Under the pieces are notes generated by a model. It did not search any database, had not been told where the DNA came from, and saw only the letters and a program-made list of their open reading frames with translations. Below, one piece after another: positions 1 through 13,641 of a DNA stretch of 64,000 nucleotides (the stretch's first letter is position 1; every line of letters begins with the position of its first letter). The stretch spans positions 1,019,501 to 1,083,500 of the forward strand of contig SPDT01000006.1 in the NCBI GenBank assembly GCA_008477525.1, in the 5' to 3' direction. The DNA comes from Hypomyces perniciosus. Taxonomy: Eukaryota; Ascomycota; Sordariomycetes; Hypocreales; Hypocreaceae. The position numbers were made by a program, and so were the translations under genes.

Positions 1-3000
1 CTTGGCATCTTCTAGGCCCTCAAAGTCATCTTCAAGATCATCAAAAGCCCCCTTTGCGGGTTGGCCAGTGGAAGTCAAAGTTCCGGAGCCAAAGATGTCA
101 TCCGCGTGCGACGCCTGGGAGACTGTCGCGTTATTGTTGGTTATGGTTGCAGGCGAAGAGGACAGCTCAGGACTAGTGTGTATGTGAGCAATCTGCAGCA
201 ATATATGATAGGGTATAGCTCCTTACCTCTTCTCTTCTGACTCCTGACTAGCCACTGGCTCCTTAGGGGGCACCGAAGGAGCAGCCGGCTCAGAAGCTTC
301 TACGGTTGCCTTGTTAAGCTGTGGCGTAGACTCCGTCGCTGACGGCTTGTCTTTGGACCTGGCTTCCAGCGATGCTGGTGCAAAGTCGTCATCAAAGCCC
401 GCACCCTCACTATCCGATTCGGAGTCATCTCGTTCGAGCTCTGAGATTGGCGGGAACTCTGTGTCAAAGGCGGCTGGAGACCTTGAAGCTGGGTCCTTTT
501 CGGTACTGCTCGTGGTCTTGGCGGATGTGAAGGCGGCAAATGCATTGTCGAAATCCGCCTTGGCCTTGGCATGATTAGTGTTGTCAAAGGAACCAGATCT
601 TACAGTAGGATGAAGCTCTCCGTCTGAAGGCTTCTGGGACCCTTCTCCTTGAGTGGCAGGAACAGGGGTTGCGCTGGCACTATCATGCTTCTCTACGTCC
701 TCACCGGAAGTAGTGGTTTCCGGGGTCTTAGCCTCCGCGGCGCTTGTCACGCCGGGGAAAGGAAACGACCCGGCCGCCGGACCTTCAGCGCGTGAGGAAG
801 TGGGGGGAGAAACTTGTCGTGATGAAGATAGCGACTCGGCGGGCTCGGAGAAAGGCAAAAAGCTGGAGCTGATTTGTCGCGACTCCGGCGGAGCTGGAGC
901 TTCAGCACTCAGGGTTGAGTGGCGGCTGATATTGGGCGGTGGTCCAGAGATGTTGGAGAATGACCCAACGCTAACCGATGACTGCCCTGTATGTTGTTGT
1001 TTGAAGGCCGAAACAGGCGGGGGGGTGCCATGCGAACTGCTAGGACGGGCTGCTGGACCAAACAAGTCGTCGAAGGACCTATCTGAGAAACTTCTGGTCG
1101 GCGGCGACGCAAACACTCCCATGATATCCGTACTAGCGCTCCGCTTGAAAAAGGGGTTGTTTCCACTGGCAGTAGAAAGGGCGGGGCTGGCCAACTGTGC
1201 TGATGTGGACACAGGTGAGCCGGTCTCGGCCTGACGGGAGATTTCCTCAGCGCTCTTAGCCAGCGCATCAGCTTCTGCCTTCAGCTTCTCGCGTTCTCCC
1301 TCTGTGGTAGACAGCTGCTTCTTGTTAATGGCAACAAGACCTTTCTGCTGTCGGGCATCCAGCTTAAGCTTCTCAATCTGAGGCTTCAGCTGAGCAATCT
1401 CAGCATTGGCCACACGGATTCGCTCTCTCAAGTTGGTGTTCTCCTGCTGGTCGGCCTGGAGCGCGGTCAAGACTTGCTGGTGCTGGGCTTGAACATCCCG
1501 GCATTGTCCCTCCAGCGTCATGCATTCACCTTGGAGCCTCTTAGTGTCTGCGCGCGAGTTCCTCAACTGCTCTTCAAGAGCCTGCGTGTCTTGGGCCTCC
1601 TTCTCGTAAAGCTGTCTCAGCTGTGCCAAACGCTGCTCAAAGTTTTGCTTTTGAGAGTTGGTCTGACTTAGCTCGTTCTGAGTCGTAGCCCTCTTAGACT
1701 GAACATCTTGTGTTTGTTTTGCAAGGGAGCTAATCTGATTTGAGAGATTGGCAAGCTCCGTAGTTTCGTCAGAAATTTTCTTGCTGGCCTCAGGGTCTGT
1801 ATCACCAAGGAGGTCCTCCGAAGCAGATCGAGCAGCCGATTCTGGTTGTCCGGCCAAACCGCGGCCAAAGGAGGACGAGGGTATAAAAGGCTTGAAGGAG
1901 TTGCCGGTTGGGGATGACGGCTTGACAGGAGGGGATGATGGGCGTAACGCACTCGTTCCGCCGGCAAATGGGTCATTGGCATTCGAACCTCCTGTAGACA
2001 TAGTTGTCTGAGCTGGGGCCGGTGGCGCTGGGCTCGGCGTGGAAGAGTCGAGACCAAACAGATCCTCGAGAGCAGACTTTGGCGGCGGAGGGGCTGGCTG
2101 ACTGTTAGGAGGAGGATCAAATGCCGAAAGAGGAGCGGGAGCAGCAGTAGCAACAGCAACAGCAGCAGGACGAGCCTGGTTACGTAGGCTAGGCGGAATA
2201 AGGTTGGCCGGCAAAGTGGCAGGCAATGGTGTCGCCCGGTTGCTACGCTGCTGGCGGATCAGATACATAGCAATCGCAAATCCCTCGCGCGTCAGACGTC
2301 CTTGGGATCCGAAGTCTGCAAGGTCCCAAATTTGGGCGAGGGCGTCCTCGGGGAGATTCGACTGGCTCAGGAATGGCACAGCTTCTTCGCCCGTGATGTA
2401 GCCCCTGCCAGTCTTGTCGAAGTCTACGTAGATCTGGTCGAACCTGGCCTTGTCGGCGGGGGTGATGGCCCAATCGTTGGAGGGTGCGCCGGTGGCCTGG
2501 GCGACCATAGGAGGGCGACCAAGTGGACTTCCAGTTCGCTGCTGAGCAGAGCCACTCAGCTGTCGAGGAATAGCCGCTGCTATGCCGGTGTTGCTTGGGG
2601 ATTGTCTTGGTGCGGCCGTCGAACTGCGCGTCGCCGCTTCGTACAAGCCAGCGGGCAAGACGTTGGGCAATGCTCGCAGAGTACCGGTCTTCATGGATGT
2701 GAGCAAGTGCATAGCGATAATGAACTCGGGAAGAGCCAGGGCGCCTCGCTGTTCGGTATCGGCCAGTCCCCATATCCTTCCAAGCGTCTCATTGGGTAGC
2801 CCGGACTTGTCGAAAATCTGTCTAGCTTGCTCGCCGGGTAGCATATTTGCCTGCAGGTTCTGACGCTCGAACAAGGTCGCGTACTGCGTGACCTTGTCAG
2901 GAGTCAGCGGAGGGATCCGAATAGCACCGCCTGACACCTGTGGTTGGATAGGTGTCTGGGTTGGAGACGTAGGTGGCCAGAGGCCTTCGAAGCGAGGAAT

Positions 3001-3440
3001 TGGGCCCGGCTGGAGAGCCAGCTCTGGCGTAGGCTCTCTTGCAGCTTGAGCATGACCAATGAGACGGAGCACGATGCCGAAGCCGGCTGGGGTCAAGAAG
3101 CCGCGGTTCTCCTTATCGGCAATTTGCCATATCTGCAACAGCAACAGCGGTTAGTCTGGCAACGGCATATGTGGATGGGAGTTGACCAACCTCTCCCAGT
3201 ACGCGGGAATCTAGTCGTGTTTTCTCGAAAAACTTGACGGCCACCTCGCCGGTAACGACGCCGACGCCATCGGTATCAGCTTGTCGAAACAGCTGGCCGT
3301 AAATGCGCTTCTCTTCGGGCGTGAGGTTGAGGTTTACGGCGCCTAGAGAAAGGGGTCGTTAGATGAACCGCAAATGCATAGACACAACAGGCGAAGGCTT
3401 GGGATGGCATACCTGGTTCAACGCCAGTGGCCGCCGACAT
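1..3440 (-). CDS. EDE1: EH-domain endocytic scaffold protein Ede1 (Eps15-like), 3' end beyond window
   Basis: Scaffold of early clathrin-coated endocytic sites; it binds NPF-bearing adaptors and ubiquitin at the plasma membrane. The gene reads as complement(join(<1..172, 227..3132, 3191..3342, 3413..3440)). The first exon gives a short MSAATGVEP leader and the second gives the first half of EH domain 1, so the true start is 3440. Three EH domains are visible (about residues 15-105, 135-235 and 300-390). They are followed by a Pro-rich linker, a long Gln/Glu/Lys-rich coiled coil (about 530-700) and a Ser/Pro-rich tail. The long central frame reaches a stop at 223, but a donor at 226 and an acceptor ending at 173 restore the frame into an acidic FDDLEDDFEGLED stretch typical of Ede1. 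The expected C-terminal UBA domain would lie before base 1. Introns are 70, 58 and 54 bp. Confidence 0.93.
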
Positions 3441-6605
<3,165 letters not shown>

Positions 6606-6833
6606 ACAAAATGTCTTGTACATATATTAAACTAGAATAATTAAACCCTGTTTGCATAGTAATAGCGCCGCTGAGTTCGAAATTGACAATAGATAGTAGA
6701 GACTTGTTAATACCTGGAATGCAGTATCTAGAGGACCCCTCATTCCAACCGAGATTCCAACCTGGTTATCTCTCAGTCCTTCCAACCAAATCCGTCATCT
6801 AGGAGAATCGACTTCATGGTTCTCGTACAGATT

Positions 6834-7839
6834 CTAAAATGTATGGATTTGGTCTTTCCGATAACCCAGTTGCTGTAATATTCCCGGGGTTTTCCTGTTA
6901 CCCACGAGAGCTGCCTCCATTGGAGGTGGTCCGCTAATAAAAGCCATCGTCTCCCTGCCCTTCGGCAATGGTGTGACCTCCTCCAACAACTCCTTTGTCA
7001 CATGGCCACTTCGATATGGCGAGCCCTCATCCGGGTTGCTCACAACATATACGACCTTGAAACGTCCCGGGAAGCTGTGTTCGTATTCCTTAAGCTCCTT
7101 CTGCAGCAGGACGTCCTTGTCGTTGTTCACGCCGAAAATGACTGTCACAGCAGTCTTGTCTTCTGGGTTACGTAGTATGCCTTGCGCTAGCTGGTAGATC
7201 GGAGTGATTCCTGCACCGCCGGCGATGAGTGTGATATGGGGGAAACTGTTTGGCTTCCATTGGTGACCGCCCATTGAAGCAACGAAGAAGAGTGAATCGC
7301 CAGGCTTGAGGGAATGCAAATGGGTGCTAAACCAGCCGCCTGGGTATTTCTTCACAAGCAAATCCAAATGCCCACGCTCGTCTGTATTCTAGGTCAGGAT
7401 CTAATGCTTTCGGGTCAAACTTTTTGTTGATGGCACTAACCTGAGCTGGTAATCGGCGTGTAAGGCCTTGCGGTGGGAAGATATCCTCCTTTAGGCCAGG
7501 CCATAGTTAATACCGCAGCTAAAGAAATATGTCAGCTTCCAGCGTCTTTTCACAGGCAAACATAGTAGACTCACAGGTAAGCGGCAGTCCACTGATGGCT
7601 TCCCTATCAGCAAAGCGAAATCGTAGACGTTTGGTGTTGTGGTTAACCATTTCGGCGCTTTCCAACGGTAAATAGAAGAATGCTAGGCCGCTGCCAAACA
7701 CCTTGACTGGTGCTGAAGGGGAATCAGCTCGGACATCTTGGATGAGAAATTTGAAAGCAACTTTCATGGCGACTGCTCCAGTTGCGATGGTACCCAGTAG
7801 GAAAGCTGGCCTTATCTTACGGAGAGTTTGGAAGCTCAT
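6834..7839 (-). CDS. NADH-cytochrome b5 reductase, mitochondrial Mcr1-like
   Basis: FAD flavoprotein that passes electrons from NADH to cytochrome b5-type acceptors; the mitochondrial form serves ergosterol synthesis and ascorbyl-radical recycling. The gene reads as complement(join(6834..7381, 7441..7518, 7575..7839)), 296 residues, all junctions in phase. A single hydrophobic segment at about 15-32 after a basic start suits an outer-membrane or intermembrane-space anchor. The FAD-binding RPYTP motif is at 106-110, made only after splicing. The NADH-binding GGAGITP is at 169-175 and the chain ends in Phe as usual. Oddity: the family CGPPPM motif is SGPPPM here (264-269). The segment before RPYTP (AWPKGGYLP) is also atypical, suggesting a diverged paralogue rather than the housekeeping MCR1. 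Confidence 0.9.
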
Positions 7840-8809
7840 CTTGTTCGATCGCAACGCTGAGTAGACTTGATGTTGAAGATGCTACGTCCCAGCTACTGAT
7901 CTTAAATAAATATGGTGGATTACGAGGCAGGGTCCATCTCCCGGGTTGGGCTAACAACCAAGACCCAGTCTTGAACCTCCCTAATTTCCACTTTAAACAT
8001 GATAATCCCTCTATCAATACCTGTGATTGGTGAATCGACAGGCCTCGCGTACGGTTTACGTTGGTCCAGCATCACGGACATTTCCAGGTGCCGAATACCG
8101 CATATGAACACGAAAGCGCCGCACGCCGCACTTCGCGAGCCAAGCCCTATATAGCTAAAACATGTGGATCCGGAGGTGCTAATGCAAAGTAGTTGAGTGT
8201 ACGGAGTAGTATACGGTAACATCGGGGATCAGAAATGTCGAGAAGTGTTTGCAGACATCACCGTCGGTCCCGAGACGGAGGTAGTGGGGCCGGTGAGATA
8301 TGGGGCGGCGCCATGACACCTGCTAAACGCCGCAAATGCGTCGCTCCTCGAAGTAGTGGATATTATCTAAGGCGTCTGCCAAAACATTCTTCGGAATAGT
8401 AGTAGTATTACTACTATGGAACGGTGCGCCCGGTTCGCGCAAGCTGCACATTTGTTGAGCCAAGTCCCTCACCCTGTAGCCGCCAAGTCAAACGGGACCG
8501 AACAACTAAGCCGTACAAAGTTTGCTTGCTCTATTTACTTCTCGCGCTTAGTCCTAAGAGAAATAGAAAAAGAATTGGTAGGAGAGGGCTTCTATTTCAC
8601 ACTGCAAGAGTTGCGTTGCGTTGCGTTGCGGCTGCTCTATGACATTGATGGCTATTGTGATGCGTTTAGTAATTCTGGTGCTTCACGCTACTTTACTCTC
8701 AGCTAGTCAAATTCTCATCCTCTGCCGCCTTGTCAATTATAGCGTTAGGCACTCGCTTGCACGAAAGCGATCGATAACGATGAACGCCCTTCGCGCGTAG
8801 ACAGATGTC
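7840..8809. other. Intergenic region, no gene seen
   Basis: Upstream of both the b5 reductase (minus) and the following pseudogene (plus). Contains a TACGGAGTA motif near 8203, a GTAGTAGTATTACTACTA inverted repeat near 8398-8416, and a short GTTGCGTTGCGTTGCG tandem near 8610. Small open frames here show no protein-like features. Confidence 0.5.
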
Positions 8810-10357
8810 ATGGTACCCAGGATAGATTGGGAGCTTCCCTTTACCTATGCGGTCCCTGTTTTCATCTTTTATCTGCTTTCGGCGCTATTGAGCGGTGTTT
8901 GGGCGGCGGCGTTAACGCCTGTGGAGGTATCGAAAGTGATGAATCAGAGCGTCACGGTTCCGAGCTGGGATAACGTCGATTTAATACGAGAGTACCCCTC
9001 CGAGGTGGGACGGCAAGGCCCTACATATCAGAGCACAAAGGGCCGGTTCACATATTCCCCAGGTGTCCAACTCCTAGGAAGCCTTCTTACCAGTGCCTCC
9101 TCCGCAACAACAGTCGATGGATCTGTACGAACGCATGCAAAACTGGACAAATCAAGGTACACATATATCGGACGCTCTTACGGCATGGCATCCTCTGCCG
9201 GTCTCATGGATGACGATTTGCTACAGAACAGTGCAATCATCTCCTACTCCTATCAAGAAGCGGGTTATAGTGCCGGTGTAAACTGCATCTATAACAAATC
9301 TAGCGATTTCTATATTAAGGAGACAGGACGCTAATGGATATACTATGTGAAAGGCAATCTCCCGGACTCCCAGAATGGCGAGGAATCATCCAACTACATC
9401 GGCTATTACGCCGACCGAATTGTCGGCATTGGTGTCGCGCGTTTCTCCGAAAAGCAAACAAAATCCAATGGCCCCCTACCTCCACGGAAATACTTGGCTT
9501 TTGCGGCGGGGAGCGACTACGCTTTTCTCGATAAAGTGCAGTGTGAGGTCAGCTTTGTGCCTACACGGTTCGACGTTGTAGTCAACGTCACGGGGCGAAA
9601 CATCATTGTGACGACGCTGAAGGATAGCAAAGTTGACGATATTGATCCCAAACGCCACCTCAAAGGCATAACCCTACGACAGTTTGAGCAAATAGCCAAT
9701 GACGAGACCAACCTCTATGTCTCCACTGTAGGCACCGCCTTCAACGCCTCCATCTCGGATCTACAAACATTCCACCAGTCTAACAATACATCAAGCTCGC
9801 CCAGTGATGAGCGAATCATCCTCCAAGCTATCGAAAATTCTCTAACGGCCATGGCCGACGACATATTAGGTGCCTACGCCGCGGCCCAGCTCCTTATCGG
9901 TCAGTTCTACAAGCCTGCCTCAGCAATCATACAAATCCCCGCCATTGCCTTTGGCGAGATGAAGTTTAGCATTGCTGTCTTCGTTGTTAATACCATTGTG
10001 ATACTGTGTCTATTGGTGGAACTCATGCGGACAAAGGTGTGGAAGGACTTGCCAGGGTTTAATCCCGCTGATATACGCCATGTGGTTGTCGCCGCGGCCG
10101 AGGGAGGTTAAGGGTTGGCAAATCTCGTCTTCGGACAAAAGTGCCATATAGGCGATGTCAAGATAAAATATGCGAAGGTTGGCTAGGAAAGATTTGCGAT
10201 AATAGTGGACAGCGAACATGGGATGGAAGACTCAGAGACGGAAATCGACACTCTTGAAAGGGAGAACAGTGTTCTTGTTCATCTTACTCCTGGGAGGAGC
10301 TGCTCAGCATTCGAACTCGTCCAGCGCTCCACACCGCCCCCAGAGCCGACACGCTAA
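8810..10357 (+). pseudogene. Fungal two-pass membrane protein, broken by three in-frame stops
   Basis: One continuous frame of about 515 codons, interrupted by TAA at 9332, TAA at 10109 and TAG at 10184, and closed by TAA at 10355. An N-terminal hydrophobic segment (about residues 8-35) and a second near the end (about 385-410, before a basic TK stop-transfer) bracket a large extracytosolic region. This has NXS/T sites and a conserved CxYN-type motif, followed by a cytosolic tail. This plan matches uncharacterised fungal transmembrane proteins with a long lumenal domain. Each premature stop would be removed by one T-to-C change (CAA or CAG, Gln), and protein-like sequence continues in the same frame after each. 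I therefore call it a recently disabled gene. An undetected intron could explain one stop but not three. Function unknown. Confidence 0.72.
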
Positions 10358-10790
10358 AGCTCAGGAACATGGTATTCTTCCTCCACGCCGTGGTGCCATC
10401 CCTGAACAGGCCGCTTTGGTAGCTCATGTTTTACCCATATGGGTGGGTGGTGGTGCTCTTTAACAAGATCAACGTTGACCTTATTCCGAGAACGGCAGAG
10501 TATATGTGGCCCATTGGACATTCAACTGCTCGCATAACAATAGCTGTCTCCGCCCAACGGTCATGACATAGTCCAACTCGCCCTGACGCCTCCTTTAACG
10601 CTGTTTATAAATCTTGCCGGACATCACAGCCGGAGGTCAGTTGTCCGATATCCCCCAATGGTGGCAGGACTAACTTCTCTCCAGTACATACCACACAAAA
10701 CAACCGTCAAGGAGGCTGCCTAACATGGCCTCGAGGAGTCTCACTTAAGAGCAGCAACAGGCTGGCGAAAAAGCCATCGCCAGTCACTTT

Positions 10791-10850
10791 TGAGACACGA
10801 CGACGCCCTAGCCTCTACACAAACCCCGCCATTTCATGCCTGATGTCGGG
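10791..10850. repeat. Imperfect direct repeat, copy 1
   Basis: Shares ACGACGCC, TAGCCTCTAC and ATTTCATGCCTGAT blocks in the same order and spacing with 11084-11145. The flanks are less similar. Confidence 0.65.
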
Positions 10851-11083
10851 AACCCAAGGAGCCGAAGGGTGATAACATCATAAGGGAGGCGCCTCAAGGG
10901 ATGATGCAAGGGAGACAACTCCCTTACACTAGCGGCGTTTCCAAATGCTTAGAAAGACTCCTTCTTCTTCAATTGTGTCCAACTGTGTTGGCGCTTCCTC
11001 CAACAGTCCGATAATCCTCATCAGATAAATCTCAGACATCGTCAGAGGTGAATATGTGCAGAGCCCGAACTGTCACGCTCCTT

Positions 11084-11145
11084 CTGGGACACAACGACGC
11101 CATAGCCTCTACTCCACTCCCACTATTTCATGCCTGATACGCGGG
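11084..11145. repeat. Imperfect direct repeat, copy 2
   Basis: Second copy of the unit at 10791-10850, about 290 bp downstream in the same orientation; roughly three quarters identical by eye. Confidence 0.65.
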
Positions 11146-11506
11146 AGTGGACTGCTTAACAGTAATCTGTCGTGTCTGTGAGGGACAAGCAGGCTTCCAT
11201 ACAGAACATAACTTTATGCATCTGATAACCCGACGTTGGCAAACCGAGGTCATAACTATCGATCAAATAACATTTTGAGAGAGCACAGGTGACGGAAAGA
11301 TTAAGTTGACGAGAGAGAATCTAAGTGTATATCATGGCTACTAAAACATATGGAAACTAGTTGATAAAGAGACCTTGCGACCATAGCTGGTTGTTGTTTT
11401 GACCTTTAGCTCAGGGGGTTTCGGGCCTTGTTGAAGGATCTGGTTGATCGAGATGACACATCCGGGATAACAGATCCAGTAGATGACGAACTTGGTAGTG
11501 GATCTG

Positions 11507-13072
11507 TTACTGGTAATGGCCCGTCTCTTTTCGGATTTGCCACAACGAAGCGGGGCGAACCACCTGGTGCAAAAGCTTCAAAGTGTGGATAGCATCTCCA
11601 TGAGACTTAATATCATCGCTGTCAATCATTTCTGTGACAATCTGGAGCTCACACTCAATGCGTTTGAGTGCCACTGCTTCCCAAGACCGGATCACACGAA
11701 ACTCCAACCGTAAATACCAGTTGCCTCGCCAAGTAAGTGTAGCATACCGACGGTCCTTAGGTGCCTGGTATCGGAAGACACAGGCCAACCCCTTTCCGCC
11801 GTTCCATAGCTCCATAGCGTTTAGTCGTGGCATCTTCATAGCTGCGGCTGCAGCTGCCTGAAGCATGTCGTTTATGTCCCCGCGGCTCTTATCCGGGACT
11901 AGTAGTCGCGAGGTGAGCGCAAGTGATACCAGGTTATTCCAAATCCAAGTTGGCTTGACTTTGAAGAAGGATCTGGCATCTATAATGAATGATGCTGAGA
12001 GACGTTCAAGGCCAAGACTGGCCTCCGCAACGGCTCGACTAACAGCAAAGTTTGCGGTTCGAATGGGTTCTGCATTGACGGTCTCATATGATCCTTGAAA
12101 CAAAGTAACGTAATCATCGTTGAAGTCTTCAAATAGCACCATCTTCTTTAATTGGTTGGGAATAAGTGATTTAAATAGCCTGTAGTTGCCTAAGGTATTA
12201 TAGAGATTAGTATGAACTAGTCCTACACGGAGGAGACTTCTTGGAGACTTACTCTCATCGGTCCACCGTTGGTCCAGTTGATTCCACTCTCTCCAAGGCT
12301 CATAAAAGATTTCCCGGAGTCTGGGAAGAAGTTTGCAGAGCTCTCTAATTGTCCCCGGCTCCCATCGATGGCGCGTTTGTCGGCGTAGAAGAAGGCCTGT
12401 TACAGCCGTGACTTCTGGTAGTCCTTGCCAGAAATCCAATGTCATCTCGATATCCTCGAAAAGTCTATTAATAGGTCCATGTGGTGGAAGAAAGACCCGG
12501 CTGCCGTTCAACCAGCCATGACGCGGGTCATGCGCATTCTCCGTTTCTTGCTTCCGCTTTGGAATAACATCAGGCCCATGGTGCAAATATTTGAAGTGAT
12601 GCTTTGAGTCGCTGGGAGAGTAAGCGCTGATGTCAAGCAATAAGCTTCCACTTGGTTCCCATGCGCTGAGAATGATAAGAAGCTCTCGAATAGCTTTCCC
12701 AACAATGGCAGTGTTGGTTTCGTGCCATTGATCTGTCTCACCATTCTCACAATAGAAGCAGTCGTATTCCTGGAGCTCTATGCAAAGCCATATATATCTC
12801 ACAAGATCTCTCTGTCGATCAACCATTTTACCAAAGTCAGCGAGACGTGATGATGTCAGGTTGAGACGGCTGAAGTTCTTCTCCTCAACGACTTCCTGCC
12901 ATTCTCGACAAACTGTGGCATAGGGAGCCAAGCAGCTTTCGTCCTGAAGGAGGGATTTCAGAATCATCCGTCGGATCTCTAGTGGAAGGTATCCCCAAGA
13001 CGTTTTAACAGTTACCATTTTAAGAAGACTTGGTTGCCGCAATCTGCTGGAGACCTTTGAAGGCCGTGACAA
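11507..13072 (-). CDS. F-box domain protein
   Basis: Intronless, 521 residues. After a basic leader, residues 25-70 form an F-box-like motif (WGYLPLEIRRMILKSLLQ, then a Cys-Leu-Ala-Pro-Tyr turn and CREWQEVVE). It is followed by a long region without recognised repeats, as in the many lineage-expanded F-box proteins of Hypocreales. Such proteins join SCF ubiquitin ligases through Skp1 and choose substrates with their C-terminal part; the substrate is unknown here. Two starts are possible: Met1 (13072), or Met19 (13018), which begins MVTVKTSWGYLP right before the domain. The C-terminal SLWQIR segment is, to my knowledge, typical of this family. An inactive relative lies at 15.2-16.1 kb. Confidence 0.8.
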   Translation of the reverse strand: MSRPSKVSSRLRQPSLLKMVTVKTSWGYLPLEIRRMILKSLLQDESCLAPYATVCREWQEVVEEKNFSRLNLTSSRLADFGKMVDRQRDLVRYIWLCIELQEYDCFYCENGETDQWHETNTAIVGKAIRELLIILSAWEPSGSLLLDISAYSPSDSKHHFKYLHHGPDVIPKRKQETENAHDPRHGWLNGSRVFLPPHGPINRLFEDIEMTLDFWQGLPEVTAVTGLLLRRQTRHRWEPGTIRELCKLLPRLREIFYEPWREWNQLDQRWTDESKSPRSLLRVGLVHTNLYNTLGNYRLFKSLIPNQLKKMVLFEDFNDDYVTLFQGSYETVNAEPIRTANFAVSRAVAEASLGLERLSASFIIDARSFFKVKPTWIWNNLVSLALTSRLLVPDKSRGDINDMLQAAAAAAMKMPRLNAMELWNGGKGLACVFRYQAPKDRRYATLTWRGNWYLRLEFRVIRSWEAVALKRIECELQIVTEMIDSDDIKSHGDAIHTLKLLHQVVRPASLWQIRKETGHYQ

Positions 13073-13614
13073 GAGCGTGAAAAGTGGTGGAAGTAGGGTT
13101 TTTATATGAGAAAGATTCCATGGCTATAGAAAATTTGGCAAGCTTCGGCAGCTCTAAAGTTTATTCGATTCCACAATGGCGCCCGTCAGTTCAATGCTGC
13201 GATTTGCTTGAAGGCTTAGACCCTTACCTCTTATTTTGTCCTTTGGGCTAAGTGGGATACGTGCGTACTAAGAGTATCTAACGTTTAGACATACCGACAA
13301 GCTTTCTTTTTGCCTTTGACCCCTCTCCTGCTGTTATCTTATCTAGAGTTCCATTTTTGAAGGCCAAACTGCCCACGTCAACCCACGAAATAGAGGTTAC
13401 CTGAACCAGGACCTCACGCCTCCACCACAAGCACTTGCATAGGTCATTTTTACCGTTTCCCCCCTGTATATTGGTTTGCAGATCGAAACGGTCCATTAGC
13501 TCCATTTCGTGCAGCGATACTATTAGGTAGAAAGAGTCGCCCCTATTATGGCCCCTGGAATGGATCCACTTTGCCCATTCAGCTATCTGCCTGGGGTGGA
13601 GTTTTGTATAGAAA
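13073..13614. other. Promoter region between F-box gene and HAD hydrolase
   Basis: Divergent intergenic gap of about 540 bp. No gene seen; small frames on the minus strand have no protein features. Confidence 0.5.
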
Positions 13615-13623
13615 TATAAAAGG
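13615..13623 (+). promoter_or_regulatory. TATA box of the HAD hydrolase gene
   Basis: TATAAAAGG ends only 19 bp before the ATG at 13642. Transcription normally starts 25 or more bases after such a box, so the first ATG may lie at or before the cap site and Met at 13699 may be used instead. Confidence 0.5.
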
Positions 13624-13641
13624 TTGGAGTCCTATACACAT

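Larger units (their letters stand above)
10358..11506. other. Non-coding region with decayed repeat copies
   Basis: No reading frame of protein character. It contains two diverged copies of a roughly 60-bp sequence (listed separately). The stretch looks like decayed repetitive DNA downstream of the membrane-protein relic. Confidence 0.5.

Noticed and set aside
653..1234. 193-codon plus-strand frame inside EDE1
   Set aside because: Antisense shadow of the Ser/Pro-rich part of EDE1, where low-complexity codons keep the opposite strand open.
9332..9346. Intron hiding the first stop of the membrane-protein relic
   Set aside because: No GT-AG pair near 9332 removes the stop while keeping the conserved flanking protein sequence in frame.
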